Shown: positions 1 to 10,400, counted from the first letter of the stretch. The stretch: DNA of 64,000 nt from Spirosoma utsteinense (GCF_014282275.1 NZ_VFIA01000009.1:62001-126000), one strand, 5' to 3'. Notes: generated by a model from the letters alone, not told the origin. Translations and numbers: made by a program.

Positions 1-378
1 TTCAAAGCGGCTCTGGGCACGATGGCCATTGGAGCGCTGGTACCAGAATTTGGCACGGTGAATTTTACGGACCGGACGAGCGTGCTCAGTACGGCCAAAG
101 CGTTTGAAGACCTGGGTGTGTCGGCTTATAACGGTGCCGGTAATCTTATTACGAGCCCCGATTATCTGTTGCTTGCCGGGAAGATCGTATCGGTCGAAGC
201 GCGTCACGCAGCTGCCATTCGTGATCTGCTGAACCCAAAATCGGCTGATTTCGCGGGTGATGATGTCGTTGCTCCTGCTACGGGTCTCGATGTGGCTTCC
301 AAGCCAACTGCGGTACTGCCAATCGCGCAGACATTCGTGAAAACGCCGATCACCGGTGCCAATCTTCCAACCGCATAA
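1..378 (+). CDS. Ferritin-like domain protein, 5'-truncated
   Basis: The reading frame is open from the first base, so the start lies upstream of the window; only the last 125 residues are present. The visible part contains an AFEDLGVSAY helix and a VEARHA (ExxH) helix, matching the second half of the four-helix bundle of the next gene, so the two are tandem paralogues. In this family Glu and ExxH residues bind a di-iron centre. The C-terminal tail is rich in Ala, Val, Pro and Thr and differs from its neighbour. It is followed after 15 bp by the paralogue, probably in one operon. The function (iron binding, storage or stress protection) is family inference. Confidence 0.75.
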   Translation, partial: FKAALGTMAIGALVPEFGTVNFTDRTSVLSTAKAFEDLGVSAYNGAGNLITSPDYLLLAGKIVSVEARHAAAIRDLLNPKSADFAGDDVVAPATGLDVASKPTAVLPIAQTFVKTPITGANLPTA

Positions 379-393
379 ACCTGACAACGCATT

Positions 394-1137
394 ATGAATC
401 TGTTCAATATAATTTCTGAAATAGAGAAGATCGATCCCGAAGCGAATGAGAAATTCAATTTCTATTCGCGCCGGAATCTGATGAAGATCGGCTCAAACCT
501 GGTTGCTGCCGGTATTCCGGTGTTTGTAGCAACGACGCTCAATCAGGCATTTGCCCAATCGGCTGGTCCGTCGGCGGCTGCTGTTGGTGTTCTGAATTAC
601 GCGCTGACGCTGGAGTACCTCGAAGACGAGTATTACCGGTTGGGTTTGGCGGCTAGTGGGTTGATACCTACGACCGATCGGACGATCATGACCCAGATCA
701 GCAAGCATGAAGCCGCTCACGTGGCTCTGTTGAAAGGTGCGTTGGGAACAAGTGCCGTAGCCAAGCCAGCGTTCAAGTTTCCAACAGGCACGTTCACGAG
801 CTACCAGACATTCTTAGGACTGGCACGGGCTCTCGAAGACACGGGTGTGGCCGCCTACAAAGGTCAGGCTGGTGCGCTTATCAATGACAAACCTATTCTG
901 CAAACGGCGCTTCAGATCCACTCGGTCGAAGCACGTCACGCGTCGGAAGTACGTCGGTTACTGGCCCTGAAGGGGTGGGTATCCGACCCGGCCCAGACTA
1001 CGTTCAGTCAGGGTGGTGTGAACCTGAAGACATTACCGAACGTGACCGGTTTTTCGGATGATTCGTTCCGCGAAGCATTTGATGAGCCGCTGACAATGGC
1101 TCAGGTGTTGACTATTGCAACACCTTATCTGGGATAA
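394..1137 (+). CDS. Ferritin-like protein with Tat-type signal
   Basis: 247 residues. An N-terminal segment carries SRRNLMK at residues 25-31 followed by a hydrophobic stretch ending AFA-Q near residue 54, which resembles a twin-arginine signal, so export of a folded metalloprotein is likely. The mature part has a repeated pattern of E74, E106xxH109, E148 and E179xxH182, the ligand set expected of a di-iron four-helix bundle. It lies 15 bp behind the truncated paralogue and is followed by a hairpin. The enzymatic role is unknown: the family includes ferritin-like proteins without demonstrated activity. An arginine pair in a slightly long n-region makes the Tat call probable, not certain. Confidence 0.8.
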   Translation: MNLFNIISEIEKIDPEANEKFNFYSRRNLMKIGSNLVAAGIPVFVATTLNQAFAQSAGPSAAAVGVLNYALTLEYLEDEYYRLGLAASGLIPTTDRTIMTQISKHEAAHVALLKGALGTSAVAKPAFKFPTGTFTSYQTFLGLARALEDTGVAAYKGQAGALINDKPILQTALQIHSVEARHASEVRRLLALKGWVSDPAQTTFSQGGVNLKTLPNVTGFSDDSFREAFDEPLTMAQVLTIATPYLG

Positions 1138-1148
1138 AAACAGTAACC

Positions 1149-1181
1149 AGTTATCGGATGGTTTATTGCCATCCGATGACT
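1149..1181 (+). terminator. Hairpin after ferritin-like pair
   Basis: Arms ATCGGATGG (1153-1161) and CCATCCGAT (1169-1177) pair perfectly, and CAGT/ACTG extend the stem after one mismatch. There is no T tract, so it may act as an mRNA end-stabilising hairpin as much as a terminator. Confidence 0.45.
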
Positions 1182-1236
1182 GCTCTCGTAGTCAATCGTT
1201 AGTTTGAGGAGCCGGGCAACCGGCAGATGACCGAAA

Positions 1237-1272
1237 GGTACCGGGGATATTCCCCGGTGCCTTTTTCTTTTT
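1237..1272 (+). terminator. Rho-independent terminator
   Basis: GGTACCGGGGA (1237-1247) pairs with TCCCCGGTGCC (1251-1261) with one wobble, followed by a T-rich run CTTTTTCTTTTT. It is a classic intrinsic terminator for the upstream ferritin-like operon. Two more inverted repeats follow in the same gap (1286-1312 and 1348-1383). Confidence 0.75.
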
Positions 1273-1347
1273 GGTACGCTTGGTCGCCTGCCTGACCGAA
1301 ACGGAGGCAGGCAACGGGTATGAAAACTGGGTTTATCCGATGTGATC

Positions 1348-1383
1348 CGGCGGTTTTTTTGTTGCTTGCGCCAAAAACCGCCG
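1348..1383. repeat. Inverted repeat upstream of ceramidase-like gene
   Basis: CGGCGGTTTTT (1348-1358) and AAAAACCGCCG (1373-1383) are perfect 11-bp arms about 20 bp before the next start codon. It could be a bidirectional terminator or a leader hairpin; the sequence does not decide. Confidence 0.5.
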
Positions 1384-1402
1384 TGTTGGCAGTTACGTGA
1401 TT

Positions 1403-2770
1403 ATGAAGGTCGTTCGGATTCTCCTGAAAGTTGGGCTGGGGCTCGTAATTATCATCGTTGTATTTCTGGCCGTTAGTCTCGCGCCTGTCGACGAGACGCC
1501 TTACCGGCAAATGACCTACTATACCCAGACCAGGCAGCGGCTGGAACAGCTACCGACTCCCGCACCGGCAAGGTCGCTCGTTCGGGCAGGCTGGTCCAGG
1601 GTTAACATTACCCCACCCTACACAACGCCCACAGGCGGCTATGGCGTTCGGCGCGGTCAGCACTGGCGGGTTGTGAGCGACTCCATTTTTGCGCGGGCCA
1701 TCGTTCTCGACAACGGCGGTACCCGCGTGGCTGTCGTGGGGCTGGATTTGCTGATCACACCGCCTACCGTCACTGAAGCGCTCAAAAAACGCCTGCCCGA
1801 AGTAGGGCTGCGCTGGGAGAATGTGTATATGGGTGCTATTCACTCGCACAATAGCGTGGGGGGGTGGGCACCGGGATTGGTTGGCCAGTTGATTGCGGGT
1901 GGGTATGATGAAAAGATCGTTAACCGCATCACCGATGGCGTTTTAGCCGCTATCCGGCAGGCACAGGCCAGCATGGCTCCGGTTGAGATCGGCTTTGGAC
2001 AAACTGACGCGTCGGATCATATCACGAGCCGCATTGCACACTCCGGCCCGACAAAGCCACTCGATGGGCAGATCCGGCTGTTGAAACTCAGAAAGCAAAC
2101 CGGCGAGTCGGCTCTGCTCTGTAGTTTTGCGGGCCACGCCACGCTTTTCGACGGGCGCAACGGAGATTACCTGAGTCGTGATTACCCAGGGTCGCTGGTC
2201 GATCGACTGGAGAAAAAATCGGCTAATTTCGCTCTGTTCCTGGCGGGTGCAGTAGGCAGTACGGCCCCAACGCCACGGGGCAAAACTGACTTTGAGGAAA
2301 TACGGAATTACGCCGGTGACCTGGCACTTCGCATTGAACGAACAGTGCCACAGATCGAAACCCGCCCGGATAGTTCGCTGGCTATGCTAACCTTACCACT
2401 GGACCTGCGCGAGCCGCACCCGCGTGTTATTGGCAACTGGCGGGTGCGGCCGTGGCTGTTCTATGCCGTCTACGGCGATTATCCATCGGATTTGAAAGCA
2501 TTGCGCATTGGGAAAACGGTCCTCTTGGGTACCCCCTGCGATTTCTCCGGCGAGTTCGTCGCCGATTTCAAGCCGCTGGCTACCCGCAAAGGCGTCAACC
2601 TGATGATTACGAGTTTCGATGGCGGTTATATTGGCTACGTCACTCCTGACCGCTACTACAACCGGTCGACCTACGAAACCCGCGACATGAACTGGTTCGG
2701 GCCTTATAACGGGGCTTATTTTGAGGAGATGATGATGGGACTGCTGGAGAAAATAGACGGACGAAAATGA
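1403..2770 (+). CDS. Neutral/alkaline ceramidase-like hydrolase
   Basis: 455 residues from the ATG at 1403 (a GTG two codons earlier is also possible). The N-terminus has a membrane segment (VGLGLVIIIVVFLAVSL), so the protein is probably membrane-anchored with an extracytoplasmic domain. The body begins RAGWSRVNITPPYTTPTGGYG and contains an AIHSHNSVGG segment and a later CSFAGHATLF segment, resembling the N-terminal domain of neutral/alkaline non-lysosomal ceramidases, which use zinc-binding histidines to hydrolyse N-acyl linkages. It is shorter than typical full-length ceramidases, so the substrate is uncertain. The stop overlaps the next start (ATGA), indicating translational coupling to the VOC gene. 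Confidence 0.75.
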   Translation: MKVVRILLKVGLGLVIIIVVFLAVSLAPVDETPYRQMTYYTQTRQRLEQLPTPAPARSLVRAGWSRVNITPPYTTPTGGYGVRRGQHWRVVSDSIFARAIVLDNGGTRVAVVGLDLLITPPTVTEALKKRLPEVGLRWENVYMGAIHSHNSVGGWAPGLVGQLIAGGYDEKIVNRITDGVLAAIRQAQASMAPVEIGFGQTDASDHITSRIAHSGPTKPLDGQIRLLKLRKQTGESALLCSFAGHATLFDGRNGDYLSRDYPGSLVDRLEKKSANFALFLAGAVGSTAPTPRGKTDFEEIRNYAGDLALRIERTVPQIETRPDSSLAMLTLPLDLREPHPRVIGNWRVRPWLFYAVYGDYPSDLKALRIGKTVLLGTPCDFSGEFVADFKPLATRKGVNLMITSFDGGYIGYVTPDRYYNRSTYETRDMNWFGPYNGAYFEEMMMGLLEKIDGRK

Positions 2771-3171
2771 ATCAACGGATTGTTCACCTTGCCCTGGTCG
2801 TCGACGATTATGACGAGGCTATTCAGTTTTATACCGAAAAATTAAATTTCGTTCTGCTGGAGGATACGGTACTGAGCGAAACCAAAAGATGGGTGCGGGT
2901 AGCACCGGCGGGCGCGGGCGGGTGTGCCCTGCTGCTGGCCAAAGCCGATGGTGATGAGCAGCTCAGCCGTGTGGGCAACCAGACCGGCGGGCGCGTTTTC
3001 CTGTTTATGCACACCGACGATTTCTGGCGCGACTATCGATCCATGACCGCCAACGGCGTTTATTTTGTTCGGCAACCGTCCGAAGAAGCGTATGGAACGG
3101 TTGCCGTTTTTGAAGACCTCTACGGGAACTTGTGGGATTTGATTGAGCCGAAAGCGCAACAGACTACCTAA
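2767..3171 (+). CDS. VOC (glyoxalase-like) family protein
   Basis: 134 residues. It starts VHLALVVDDYDEAIQFYTEKLNF, the first beta-alpha module of the vicinal oxygen chelate fold, and ends with VFEDLYGNLWDLIEP, the second module with a Glu typical of metal binding. Members include glyoxalases, dioxygenases and antibiotic-binding proteins, and nothing here selects among them. It overlaps the preceding hydrolase by 4 bp. Its stop codon overlaps the stop of the convergent ATP-grasp gene (3168-3171), leaving no room for a terminator between them. Confidence 0.85.
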   Translation: MNQRIVHLALVVDDYDEAIQFYTEKLNFVLLEDTVLSETKRWVRVAPAGAGGCALLLAKADGDEQLSRVGNQTGGRVFLFMHTDDFWRDYRSMTANGVYFVRQPSEEAYGTVAVFEDLYGNLWDLIEPKAQQTT

Positions 3172-4379
3172 CTCGTTGCCTTATCGGGCACGGGGGCCGA
3201 TGCGTGAAAATCGATGTGAATCCGCTTCATGTAGTCGTCCAGCAGGGTCAGAATGCGGGTGCGGTCGGTGGAGCGAACGATGAGCCCAATGTGGTACTCT
3301 TTGTTCATCCGCCACCAGATCTCTTCGTCGACAAAACCCGACAGGTCTGGCCACTGCTGCCGGGCCAGCGATATGATCAACCCGGCCTGGTTGGGCTCAT
3401 CGACGGGCGGGAGGTAGTGCTCTTTGCGGGCAACGGCGGTTTCGAGCTTTGCCCATTCGCGCCAGAGGTTTACGCCCGACGCGGCTTCTACCATTTCGGC
3501 AATATGCGCGCCCCCAACGCGGCAGGCCGTTTCCAGGAAATACAATTCCCCATCGTGGTCGCCCCGGATGTACTCGGAGTGGGAGGCACTGTGGCGCATC
3601 CCGAAGGCTTCGAGCACTTCGTTGTTAAACTGACGAAGGGCGGCTACTTCGGGTGTATCGTCGGGCAGGGTTCCGGTGCGAAAGATGCCCCCCCCATGAG
3701 CAACCTCCATCGGCGTAGCTACATACTGACTAATGCGCGTGAATACGGCTTTCCCTTCCAGCGACAGGGCGTCGACGTGATAGACACGACCCGGCTTAAA
3801 ACATTCGATCAGGTACTGATGCCGGGTGTCGCCCAGTGAGTGAATCACCTGCCAAGCTTCGTCCAGCGAATGAACCTTACGAATACCGGTCGTAGAGGCT
3901 TCGGCGCGTGGTTTTATGAGCCAGGGCGCTTCGGTCGTTTGCAGGAAATGCGTAACCGTTTCGTCGTGGAAAATGGGGCTGAAAGCGGGTACCCGGATAC
4001 CGGCGGCTGCGGCCCGCGTTCGCATGGCGAGCTTGTCGCGGAAGTAGCGGGCTGTCGTTTGCCCCATACCGTCGATGCGGAATGTTTCGCGGATAAGGGC
4101 TCCTTTCTCCACATCGAAATCGTCCAGCGCTACCACCCGGTCAATCCGGCGCGACCGCATGGCGTGGGCCAGGCCAGTCAGCATTTGTTCCAGGTCCTGG
4201 GGGGCGTTGCTTGGCGACGACAGGTAAAAGACCTCGTCGATGGCCTCATGGGGCCAGTCGGCACCGGCTAATTTCTGATCGGTGAGTAGATAAACGGTAT
4301 GGCCTAACGCCTTGCAGGCCCTGAGAAAATCCTGGCCTTTATGGAATGTGGCGATGCACAGAAACGCTAACTGACTCAT
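3168..4379 (-). CDS. ATP-grasp domain protein
   Basis: 403 residues. The N-terminal third resembles the pre-ATP-grasp Rossmann-like domain (LAFLCIATFHKGQDFLRACKALG). The middle has the ATP-grasp core, with a WLIKPRAEASTTGIRKV lysine segment, the YLIECFKPGRVYHVDAL strand, and ELYFLETACRVGG carrying the metal-binding Glu near the end of the fold. These enzymes join a carboxylate to an amine or thiol through an acyl-phosphate. The substrate cannot be read from the sequence. It is transcribed convergently with the VOC gene and shares 4 bp with it. No partner biosynthetic genes are adjacent, so it may act alone, for example as a carboxylate-amine ligase. Confidence 0.8.
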   Translation of the reverse strand: MSQLAFLCIATFHKGQDFLRACKALGHTVYLLTDQKLAGADWPHEAIDEVFYLSSPSNAPQDLEQMLTGLAHAMRSRRIDRVVALDDFDVEKGALIRETFRIDGMGQTTARYFRDKLAMRTRAAAAGIRVPAFSPIFHDETVTHFLQTTEAPWLIKPRAEASTTGIRKVHSLDEAWQVIHSLGDTRHQYLIECFKPGRVYHVDALSLEGKAVFTRISQYVATPMEVAHGGGIFRTGTLPDDTPEVAALRQFNNEVLEAFGMRHSASHSEYIRGDHDGELYFLETACRVGGAHIAEMVEAASGVNLWREWAKLETAVARKEHYLPPVDEPNQAGLIISLARQQWPDLSGFVDEEIWWRMNKEYHIGLIVRSTDRTRILTLLDDYMKRIHIDFHASAPVPDKATS

Positions 4380-4453
4380 AGGGGTAGATCGGGTTGAGAT
4401 TGAGCACTGGCGTATGGATGTCTGCTATAGACAGGTAATCCATCAACCGCAAA

Positions 4454-5917
4454 CTAAGCCATATTATGTATATAATCAATCAGTAAGCGGATGCCGAAGC
4501 CGGTCGCGTTCTTTTGTGTTCCAAACTCGGTATCGGCAAAGGCCATACCCGCAATGTCCAGATGCGCCCAGGCAGGATGGTTTTCCGTAAACGACTCAAG
4601 AAACTTGGCCGCACTGATCGAACCCGCCAGGGGTTTGCCGCTGAAGTTTTTTACATCGGCCACATCCGATTTGATGTCTTCTTTATAGTCGTCCCAGAGC
4701 GGCATCCGCCATAGTCGTTCGCCAGTGCGGTTGCCGGCTTCGGCAAGCTGAACGGCCAGTTCGTCGTTTTGCGTAAACAGGCCAGCCGCATGGTATCCTA
4801 ATGCTGCAATGACACTGCCGGTGAGGGTGGCCAGGTCAATAACAACGTCGGGCCGGAAATGACGAAGCAGATAACCCAGTCCATCGGCCAGAATTACCCG
4901 TCCTTCGGCGTCGGTATCGATGATTTCGATGGTCTTTCCACTGTACGAGGTAATAACGTCGCCGGGTTTGGTCGAGCGACCATCGGTCGAGTTTTCGGTA
5001 GACGGGACAATCCCGATCAGATGGATCGGCAGTTTTAGTTTGGCGGCTACTTCGAGCGTCCCCAGTACGGCGGCTGCCCCCCCCATGTCGCTTTTCATGA
5101 GGTGCATATTGGCGGACGACTTGATGGATACCCCTCCGGTATCGAACGTCACACCTTTGCCTACCAGACCCAGCGTGTGTACGGCGTCGACGCCTTCCGG
5201 TTTGTATTCGGCCACGATCAGCACGGGTGGAACGTCGCTACCCTGACTAACGCTGAGCAGCGCGCCCAGGCCCTGCCGTTCCAGCTCGGTCTTGTCCAGC
5301 ACCCTTACATCGTAGCCGTACTGCCGACCGGAGTTCAGTGCCCAGTCGGCCAGTGTTTGCGGGGTTTTGTAGTTGGCGGGGGCGTTCATCAGGTCGAGCA
5401 TCTCGCGCTGTGTCTGCCCCATGGCTTCAGCGCGGGTTACCGCATCCTGCGCGTTTGGATGCTGGCTGGCCGGTAGGTACAGCGTCAGTTGCCCGGCATC
5501 GCTAAAGAACGCCGAGGTATCGGTTTTGTCTGTCTTGTACAGCCGCAGATCGTAGCTCCCGCCAAGAACGCCCAGAACTGCCGCTTCGATAACAGCCGCG
5601 TCGAAGCCCGACAGGTCGATACCGACTTGGGCAGATAGTTTATTTTTCTGGCTGAAGAATAGTTTCCGGAACGACCGGAGCCAGCTTATCGCTTGTGGCT
5701 CTTTCCCGAGTCCCAGCAGATAGGTGCGCTGCCCCTCGGTATCGTAAATGGGCAACACCTCACTGGCATCGGCCGAAAAGTCACGTTGCAGCACCGAAGC
5801 TGGCAGGTTCAGCCGTTGCGCAACTGCGGCCAGCTGATCGGGCAGGGCGTCTGACTGACTGATGGGAATGACGAGGTCTCCCGTCGGGGTAATTTGTGTT
5901 TGTAGGTTGATAATCAT
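4454..5917 (-). CDS. Leucyl aminopeptidase (M17 family)
   Basis: 487 residues from the start reading MIINLQTQ. An upstream in-frame start would add 42 residues that are only the shadow of the neighbouring esterase, so it was rejected. The C-terminal catalytic domain has VGKGVTFDTGGVSIK, KSDMGGAAAV and DTDAEGRVILADGLGY, the M17 signatures supplying the Lys, Asp and Glu ligands of two divalent metals. Known family members are cytosolic hexamers that remove N-terminal residues from peptides. The start lies 7 bp after the esterase stop, so the two minus-strand genes are probably one operon. Confidence 0.93.
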   Translation of the reverse strand: MIINLQTQITPTGDLVIPISQSDALPDQLAAVAQRLNLPASVLQRDFSADASEVLPIYDTEGQRTYLLGLGKEPQAISWLRSFRKLFFSQKNKLSAQVGIDLSGFDAAVIEAAVLGVLGGSYDLRLYKTDKTDTSAFFSDAGQLTLYLPASQHPNAQDAVTRAEAMGQTQREMLDLMNAPANYKTPQTLADWALNSGRQYGYDVRVLDKTELERQGLGALLSVSQGSDVPPVLIVAEYKPEGVDAVHTLGLVGKGVTFDTGGVSIKSSANMHLMKSDMGGAAAVLGTLEVAAKLKLPIHLIGIVPSTENSTDGRSTKPGDVITSYSGKTIEIIDTDAEGRVILADGLGYLLRHFRPDVVIDLATLTGSVIAALGYHAAGLFTQNDELAVQLAEAGNRTGERLWRMPLWDDYKEDIKSDVADVKNFSGKPLAGSISAAKFLESFTENHPAWAHLDIAGMAFADTEFGTQKNATGFGIRLLIDYIHNMA

Positions 5918-5924
5918 GGGTATA

Positions 5925-7028
5925 TCAATAAAATAACCACTCCACGGCCTTCGGGAATTCGCGGCTCCAGTGGGTTTCCTGGTGGGTGCCGCTGGGGTCG
6001 ACGGAGAGGTGAATATCGATGGGATTGGGCTGATCGACAACATCGTCCCGCTTTTGCCCCTGCCGGATCAGGGCGTTGTTAAACCGCTGGATGTTGGGCA
6101 CCATGTAACTCGATTCCTGCTCACCACCATATACGTAAACTTTCATCGGGCCGGGTGACTGGAACCGGATGGCGTCGAAGTAAATTTTGGGAGAAATCCA
6201 GAGGGAGGGTGAAAAGACCATCAGCCGCCCGAAAATGTCGGGGTGTCGAAGGCCGGCGTAAATACTGATAAGGCCCCCGAGCGAACTTCCACCAATACCC
6301 GTATTGACCGAGTCAGGCAGGGTACGGAATTTAGTGTCGATGACGGGTTTGAGCGTATTTCGAATGAAATCGAGGTAGAAAACACCCCGGGCTTTTCCCA
6401 TACGGGTAGGGTGGAGGGTAAATTCTTCGATCCGCTCCTCGTCGCCATGATCGATCGACACCAGTATAATTTCGTGGCGTTGCCGGGTGGCCAGCATGGC
6501 CATTTTCTTGTCGATCTCCCAACTGCCGTAGTCTGATCCCTGACCAAACAGGTTCTGGCCATCATGTAAGTAAAGGACCGGATAGCGCTTATCGGGATGG
6601 AGGGCGTAGTCGTAGGGCAGTAATACGTGAATACGGCGTGTACGGCCTAATTGCGGGACTTTGAACTCACGGCTGTAGAGCTCGATTATGGGCAGGTGGT
6701 CTGGATTGTAGGGCAGTCCGAACCAGCGCCAGTGGGGTACGTAATCCTGCTCCAGGGTGCCCGCTCCGACGTCCAGTGACCGGTTCGGTACAGCTTCGCC
6801 CGTTGCATCCAGCTCGACATGATCCCAGCCTCCCCGTGTGTATTTGTACTCGATTGTATCCGGAAGGGCCAGGTCTGCGGGAAAATCGAACAGATAGTGT
6901 CCCGGACTGGTAGCCTGCATCTCGAACGATTCCAGATCAGGCAGCCAGTCGCAGAAGTTACCCGAAATGAACACCGGCCGGTCGTCGGTCGCGGGGGTAA
7001 ATAATTCAAGACGTAATGATGAAGGCAT
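5925..7028 (-). CDS. Two-domain esterase (esterase D/Fes-like)
   Basis: 367 residues from the start MPSSLRLELF; a longer in-frame start adds 32 Cys/Arg-rich residues that look non-coding. Residues 1-100 (FISGNFCDWLPDL, TIEYKYTRGGWDHVE) look like a starch-binding or CBM48-type immunoglobulin-like domain. The remainder is an alpha/beta hydrolase of the esterase D superfamily, with VLYLHDGQNLF, the nucleophile motif GIGGSSLGGL and a late THQETHW segment that may hold the catalytic His. Substrates in this family include acyl esters and siderophore esters. No signal peptide is visible. It is first in an operon with the aminopeptidase. Confidence 0.8.
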   Translation of the reverse strand: MPSSLRLELFTPATDDRPVFISGNFCDWLPDLESFEMQATSPGHYLFDFPADLALPDTIEYKYTRGGWDHVELDATGEAVPNRSLDVGAGTLEQDYVPHWRWFGLPYNPDHLPIIELYSREFKVPQLGRTRRIHVLLPYDYALHPDKRYPVLYLHDGQNLFGQGSDYGSWEIDKKMAMLATRQRHEIILVSIDHGDEERIEEFTLHPTRMGKARGVFYLDFIRNTLKPVIDTKFRTLPDSVNTGIGGSSLGGLISIYAGLRHPDIFGRLMVFSPSLWISPKIYFDAIRFQSPGPMKVYVYGGEQESSYMVPNIQRFNNALIRQGQKRDDVVDQPNPIDIHLSVDPSGTHQETHWSREFPKAVEWLFY

Positions 7029-7475
7029 ACGTACAGAATCTGTTTTTCGGCAAACTTGGTTCAGATTGGCGCGGATAAAACAGAGGGAACGGTAAATACA
7101 GCAGGTGTATGAACGACGTTGCACGGCAACGGATTATAGTCGACCTGACTGCTGGTCATACTGTAGCGAGGTACTTTCTGCGCAATCAATGAACGATGGA
7201 ACAAGTTATCGACTCCGCTAGTACGACCCAAATGTTTATGAAACAACGTTTTACCGACACGCACCGACGGGCTCACGTTTTCTGCCAGCGAAAGAGAATA
7301 ACGCTTATTTCAGTAGCAAAGTAAAATTTTAATTTTATACTTTAGCATATTGGTAAACAAGGCGCTGGTGTCTTGTTACACATTCCCTTAAGAATTTGTA
7401 CTATATTGTTCTTTATGTGCAGGAATACAGGCGTACCGGTGTGTCTGGTACAACAAAAGAAACCCTCTATCCATT
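7029..7475. other. Divergent intergenic region, no gene seen
   Basis: This 447-bp gap separates the minus-strand esterase from the plus-strand sensor kinase, so both promoters should lie here. The part from about 7300 to 7420 is clearly AT-rich. TACTTTAG at 7338-7345 differs from the Bacteroidota -7 consensus TAnnTTTG at one position, but I see no convincing -33 element. A short minus-strand frame at 7061-7276 has no recognisable features and is not called. Confidence 0.5.
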
Positions 7476-10400
7476 TTGAAAGAGAAAGGACAACTGCAAC
7501 AGGAATATTATGCTTTACTAAAAGCAGATGAGTCCATCTTCGATTTTGTGGAAGAATCGGGGTTGAACGGTGTCTGTTACCTTAGCTTGCCAGGCCCTGA
7601 CCGTGGGTGGCTCAATGCAGCGCTCTGGGCCTCGCTCGGCTACGGTTCCCACGAATCGACAGCGCAGATACACTGGCAGACGATCATCCATCCTGACGAT
7701 GCGCCCCGGATCACGGGTCTGAAAGATCAATCGATAAATGATTCGGACGAAGACCGCCTGATTCGATTTCTGCACAAAAATGGGTCAGTCATTCAAATGC
7801 GCTGCCAGACGAGACTTATTCGGCACGCTAACGAACATCGGCTACTGATCGCCTGTACGATTGTTTTACCCGATGACAAACACATGGCACCCGTAGATGC
7901 TCCTACAGAAGGGGTTCATCGCGTTGCTGCCGTTGGCTTACCGACGCTGGCAGGGGGAAAGAAAATCGAAGACGAGCATCAGCTGTTACGAACAATCATC
8001 GACAACATTCCCATCAATATTTACGTCAAAGACACCGAATCCCGAAAGGTGCTGGTGAACCGGGCTGAATACGAGTACATGGGCGCTGAGAGCGATAGTG
8101 ACGTGCTCGGTAAAGACGACACCGACCTATATCCGGACGAATCTGCTCAGCTTTCCCTGGCCGAAGATCGGCAGGTGATCACGACCGGGGAACCTATTTT
8201 GGGGAAAGAAACCCTCAATACGCGCCTTGATGGTCGTCAGTGCTGGTTTCTAAGCTCGAAAATTCCACTTCGTAATGAGCAGGAGCAGATTTCTGGTCTA
8301 CTGGGGATCAGCCTCAATATCACCGACCGTAAACAGGCCGAAATTGAGCTGGAGCGTACGAAAGAACTTCTCGAAGAAACCAACCGGGTAGCCCGTATTG
8401 GCGGTTGGGAAGTCGACCTGCTGGAAGAAACCAGCCACTGGTCGGCCACTACCAGGGAAATTCATGGCGTACCGCCCGATTACCAGCCAGACTTAAACGA
8501 CGCAATTGGTTTTTATAAAGAAGGGGTTGATCGGGAGGCTATCAGCCGGGCCGTCAACGAAGGGGTACAGAACGGAACACCCTGGGACATGGAGTTGCAG
8601 ATTGTCACGCTGGGTGGCCGGGAGCGCTGGGTACGCGCCATCGGTAAGGTCGAGTGGCGCAACAACACCTGCTACCGGCTGTATGGCACGTTCCAGGACA
8701 TCGACGACCGGAAACGAAGCCAGATACAGGCTCAGGAGGCCGCCGAACTCCTGAAAAAGCTGTCGGATCGTGTGCCCGGAGCCCTCTACCAGTTTCAGTT
8801 GTCGCCTGAAAAAAAACCTAGTTTTTCGTATGTTTCAGTGGGTGTAGCGGAGCTATTTGAACTGACGCCCGACGAAATTACCGCTGATGTTCGGAGACTG
8901 ATAGCCTGTATTCACCCCGACGAAGTACAGCCCATCATCGAGTCGATTCTGGAGTCGAAGCGCACCCTTCAGACGTGGGCTATGGATTTTCGGGTGATGC
9001 TGCCGGTAAAAGGCGAACGATGGCTGCGGGCCGAAGCCATGCCTGAGGAGGTGGGCGGTCAGGTGATCTGGTATGGTTACATGCACGATATTTCGGCACG
9101 GAAACAAGCTGAGCAGGAACTGTCCAAATCCCGGCAACAGGCCGAAGCTGCCAGTAGATCGAAGTCGGAATTTCTGGCTAATATGAGCCATGAGATACGA
9201 ACGCCTTTAAACGGGGTCATTGGCTTTACGGATCTCCTCATGCGTACCAATATGGACGATACGCAGCACCAGTACCTGTCGATGATCTACCAGTCGGCCA
9301 ATTCGCTTCTCGATATCGTCAACGATATTCTCGACTTCTCGAAAATCAAAGCGGGGAAGGTCGAACTAACCATCGAGAAAACGGATATGCTGGAAATTGG
9401 TAGTCAGGTTGTCGATATGATCAAATACCAGGCTCATAAAAAAGAGCTGGAAATGTTGCTCAATATTGCCCCGGATGTACCCCAGTTTGCCTTTGCCGAT
9501 GCCATCCGGCTTCGTCAGATACTGGTAAACCTGCTGGGCAATGCCGTTAAGTTTACCGAATACGGCGAAATCGAGCTGGGTATCGAAACGGTTCCTAACC
9601 CGGAGCCCGAACAGACTACCCTGCGATTTTCAGTGCGCGATACCGGCATTGGCATAGACGAAAAAAGCCAGAAAAAAATATTCGAAGCGTTTGCTCAGGA
9701 AGATACGTCGACAACCCGGCGATTTGGGGGTACAGGGCTCGGCTTAACCATATCGAACCGGTTGCTGGCGCTCATGAACAGTCGGCTGGAGATACAGAGC
9801 CGGGTAAGTGAGGGCAGTACATTCTCGTTCGATGTCTCCCTCAAAACCGCCCCCGGCGAGGTCGCCCCGTGGGAAAATACAACGACCGTCAGGCGTGTTC
9901 TGATCGTGGACGATAATGACCGGAGCCGGCAGATCCTTGAGGCTATGCTGGTGGCCAACGGCATCGACGTCGATCAGGCCAGTTCTGGTATGCTGGCTAT
10001 GAGAAAATTAACTGCGGGGGAGAAATACGATGCTATCCTCATGGACTATCACATGCCTTACCCCAATGGGATTCATATTATCAAAAACATCCGGAAAGAA
10101 GCCCTGGCTCTTGGGGAACAACACATTGTCCTGCTCCATAATGCGTCCGATGAGGACGATATCCACAAGGTCTGTGATGAACTGTTGGTAACTACCCGCC
10201 TGGTGAAACCCGTGCGGGTTCAGCCGTTGCTTCGGTCATTGTCACAAGTGAAGATTCGTCGTAACATGTTGGCCAGTTCAGCTCCGCTACAGGCAGGGGC
10301 CTATTCGGAACCGATAAAGATCCTGATTGCCGAAGATAACCCCATCAATATGTTGTTGGCTACGGCTATTCTGCGACATATCAGCCCGGGTGTGAAAATC

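Noticed and set aside
7061-7276. Short minus-strand frame upstream of the esterase
   Set aside because: 71 residues, no domain, signal or good start context; probably part of the divergent regulatory region.
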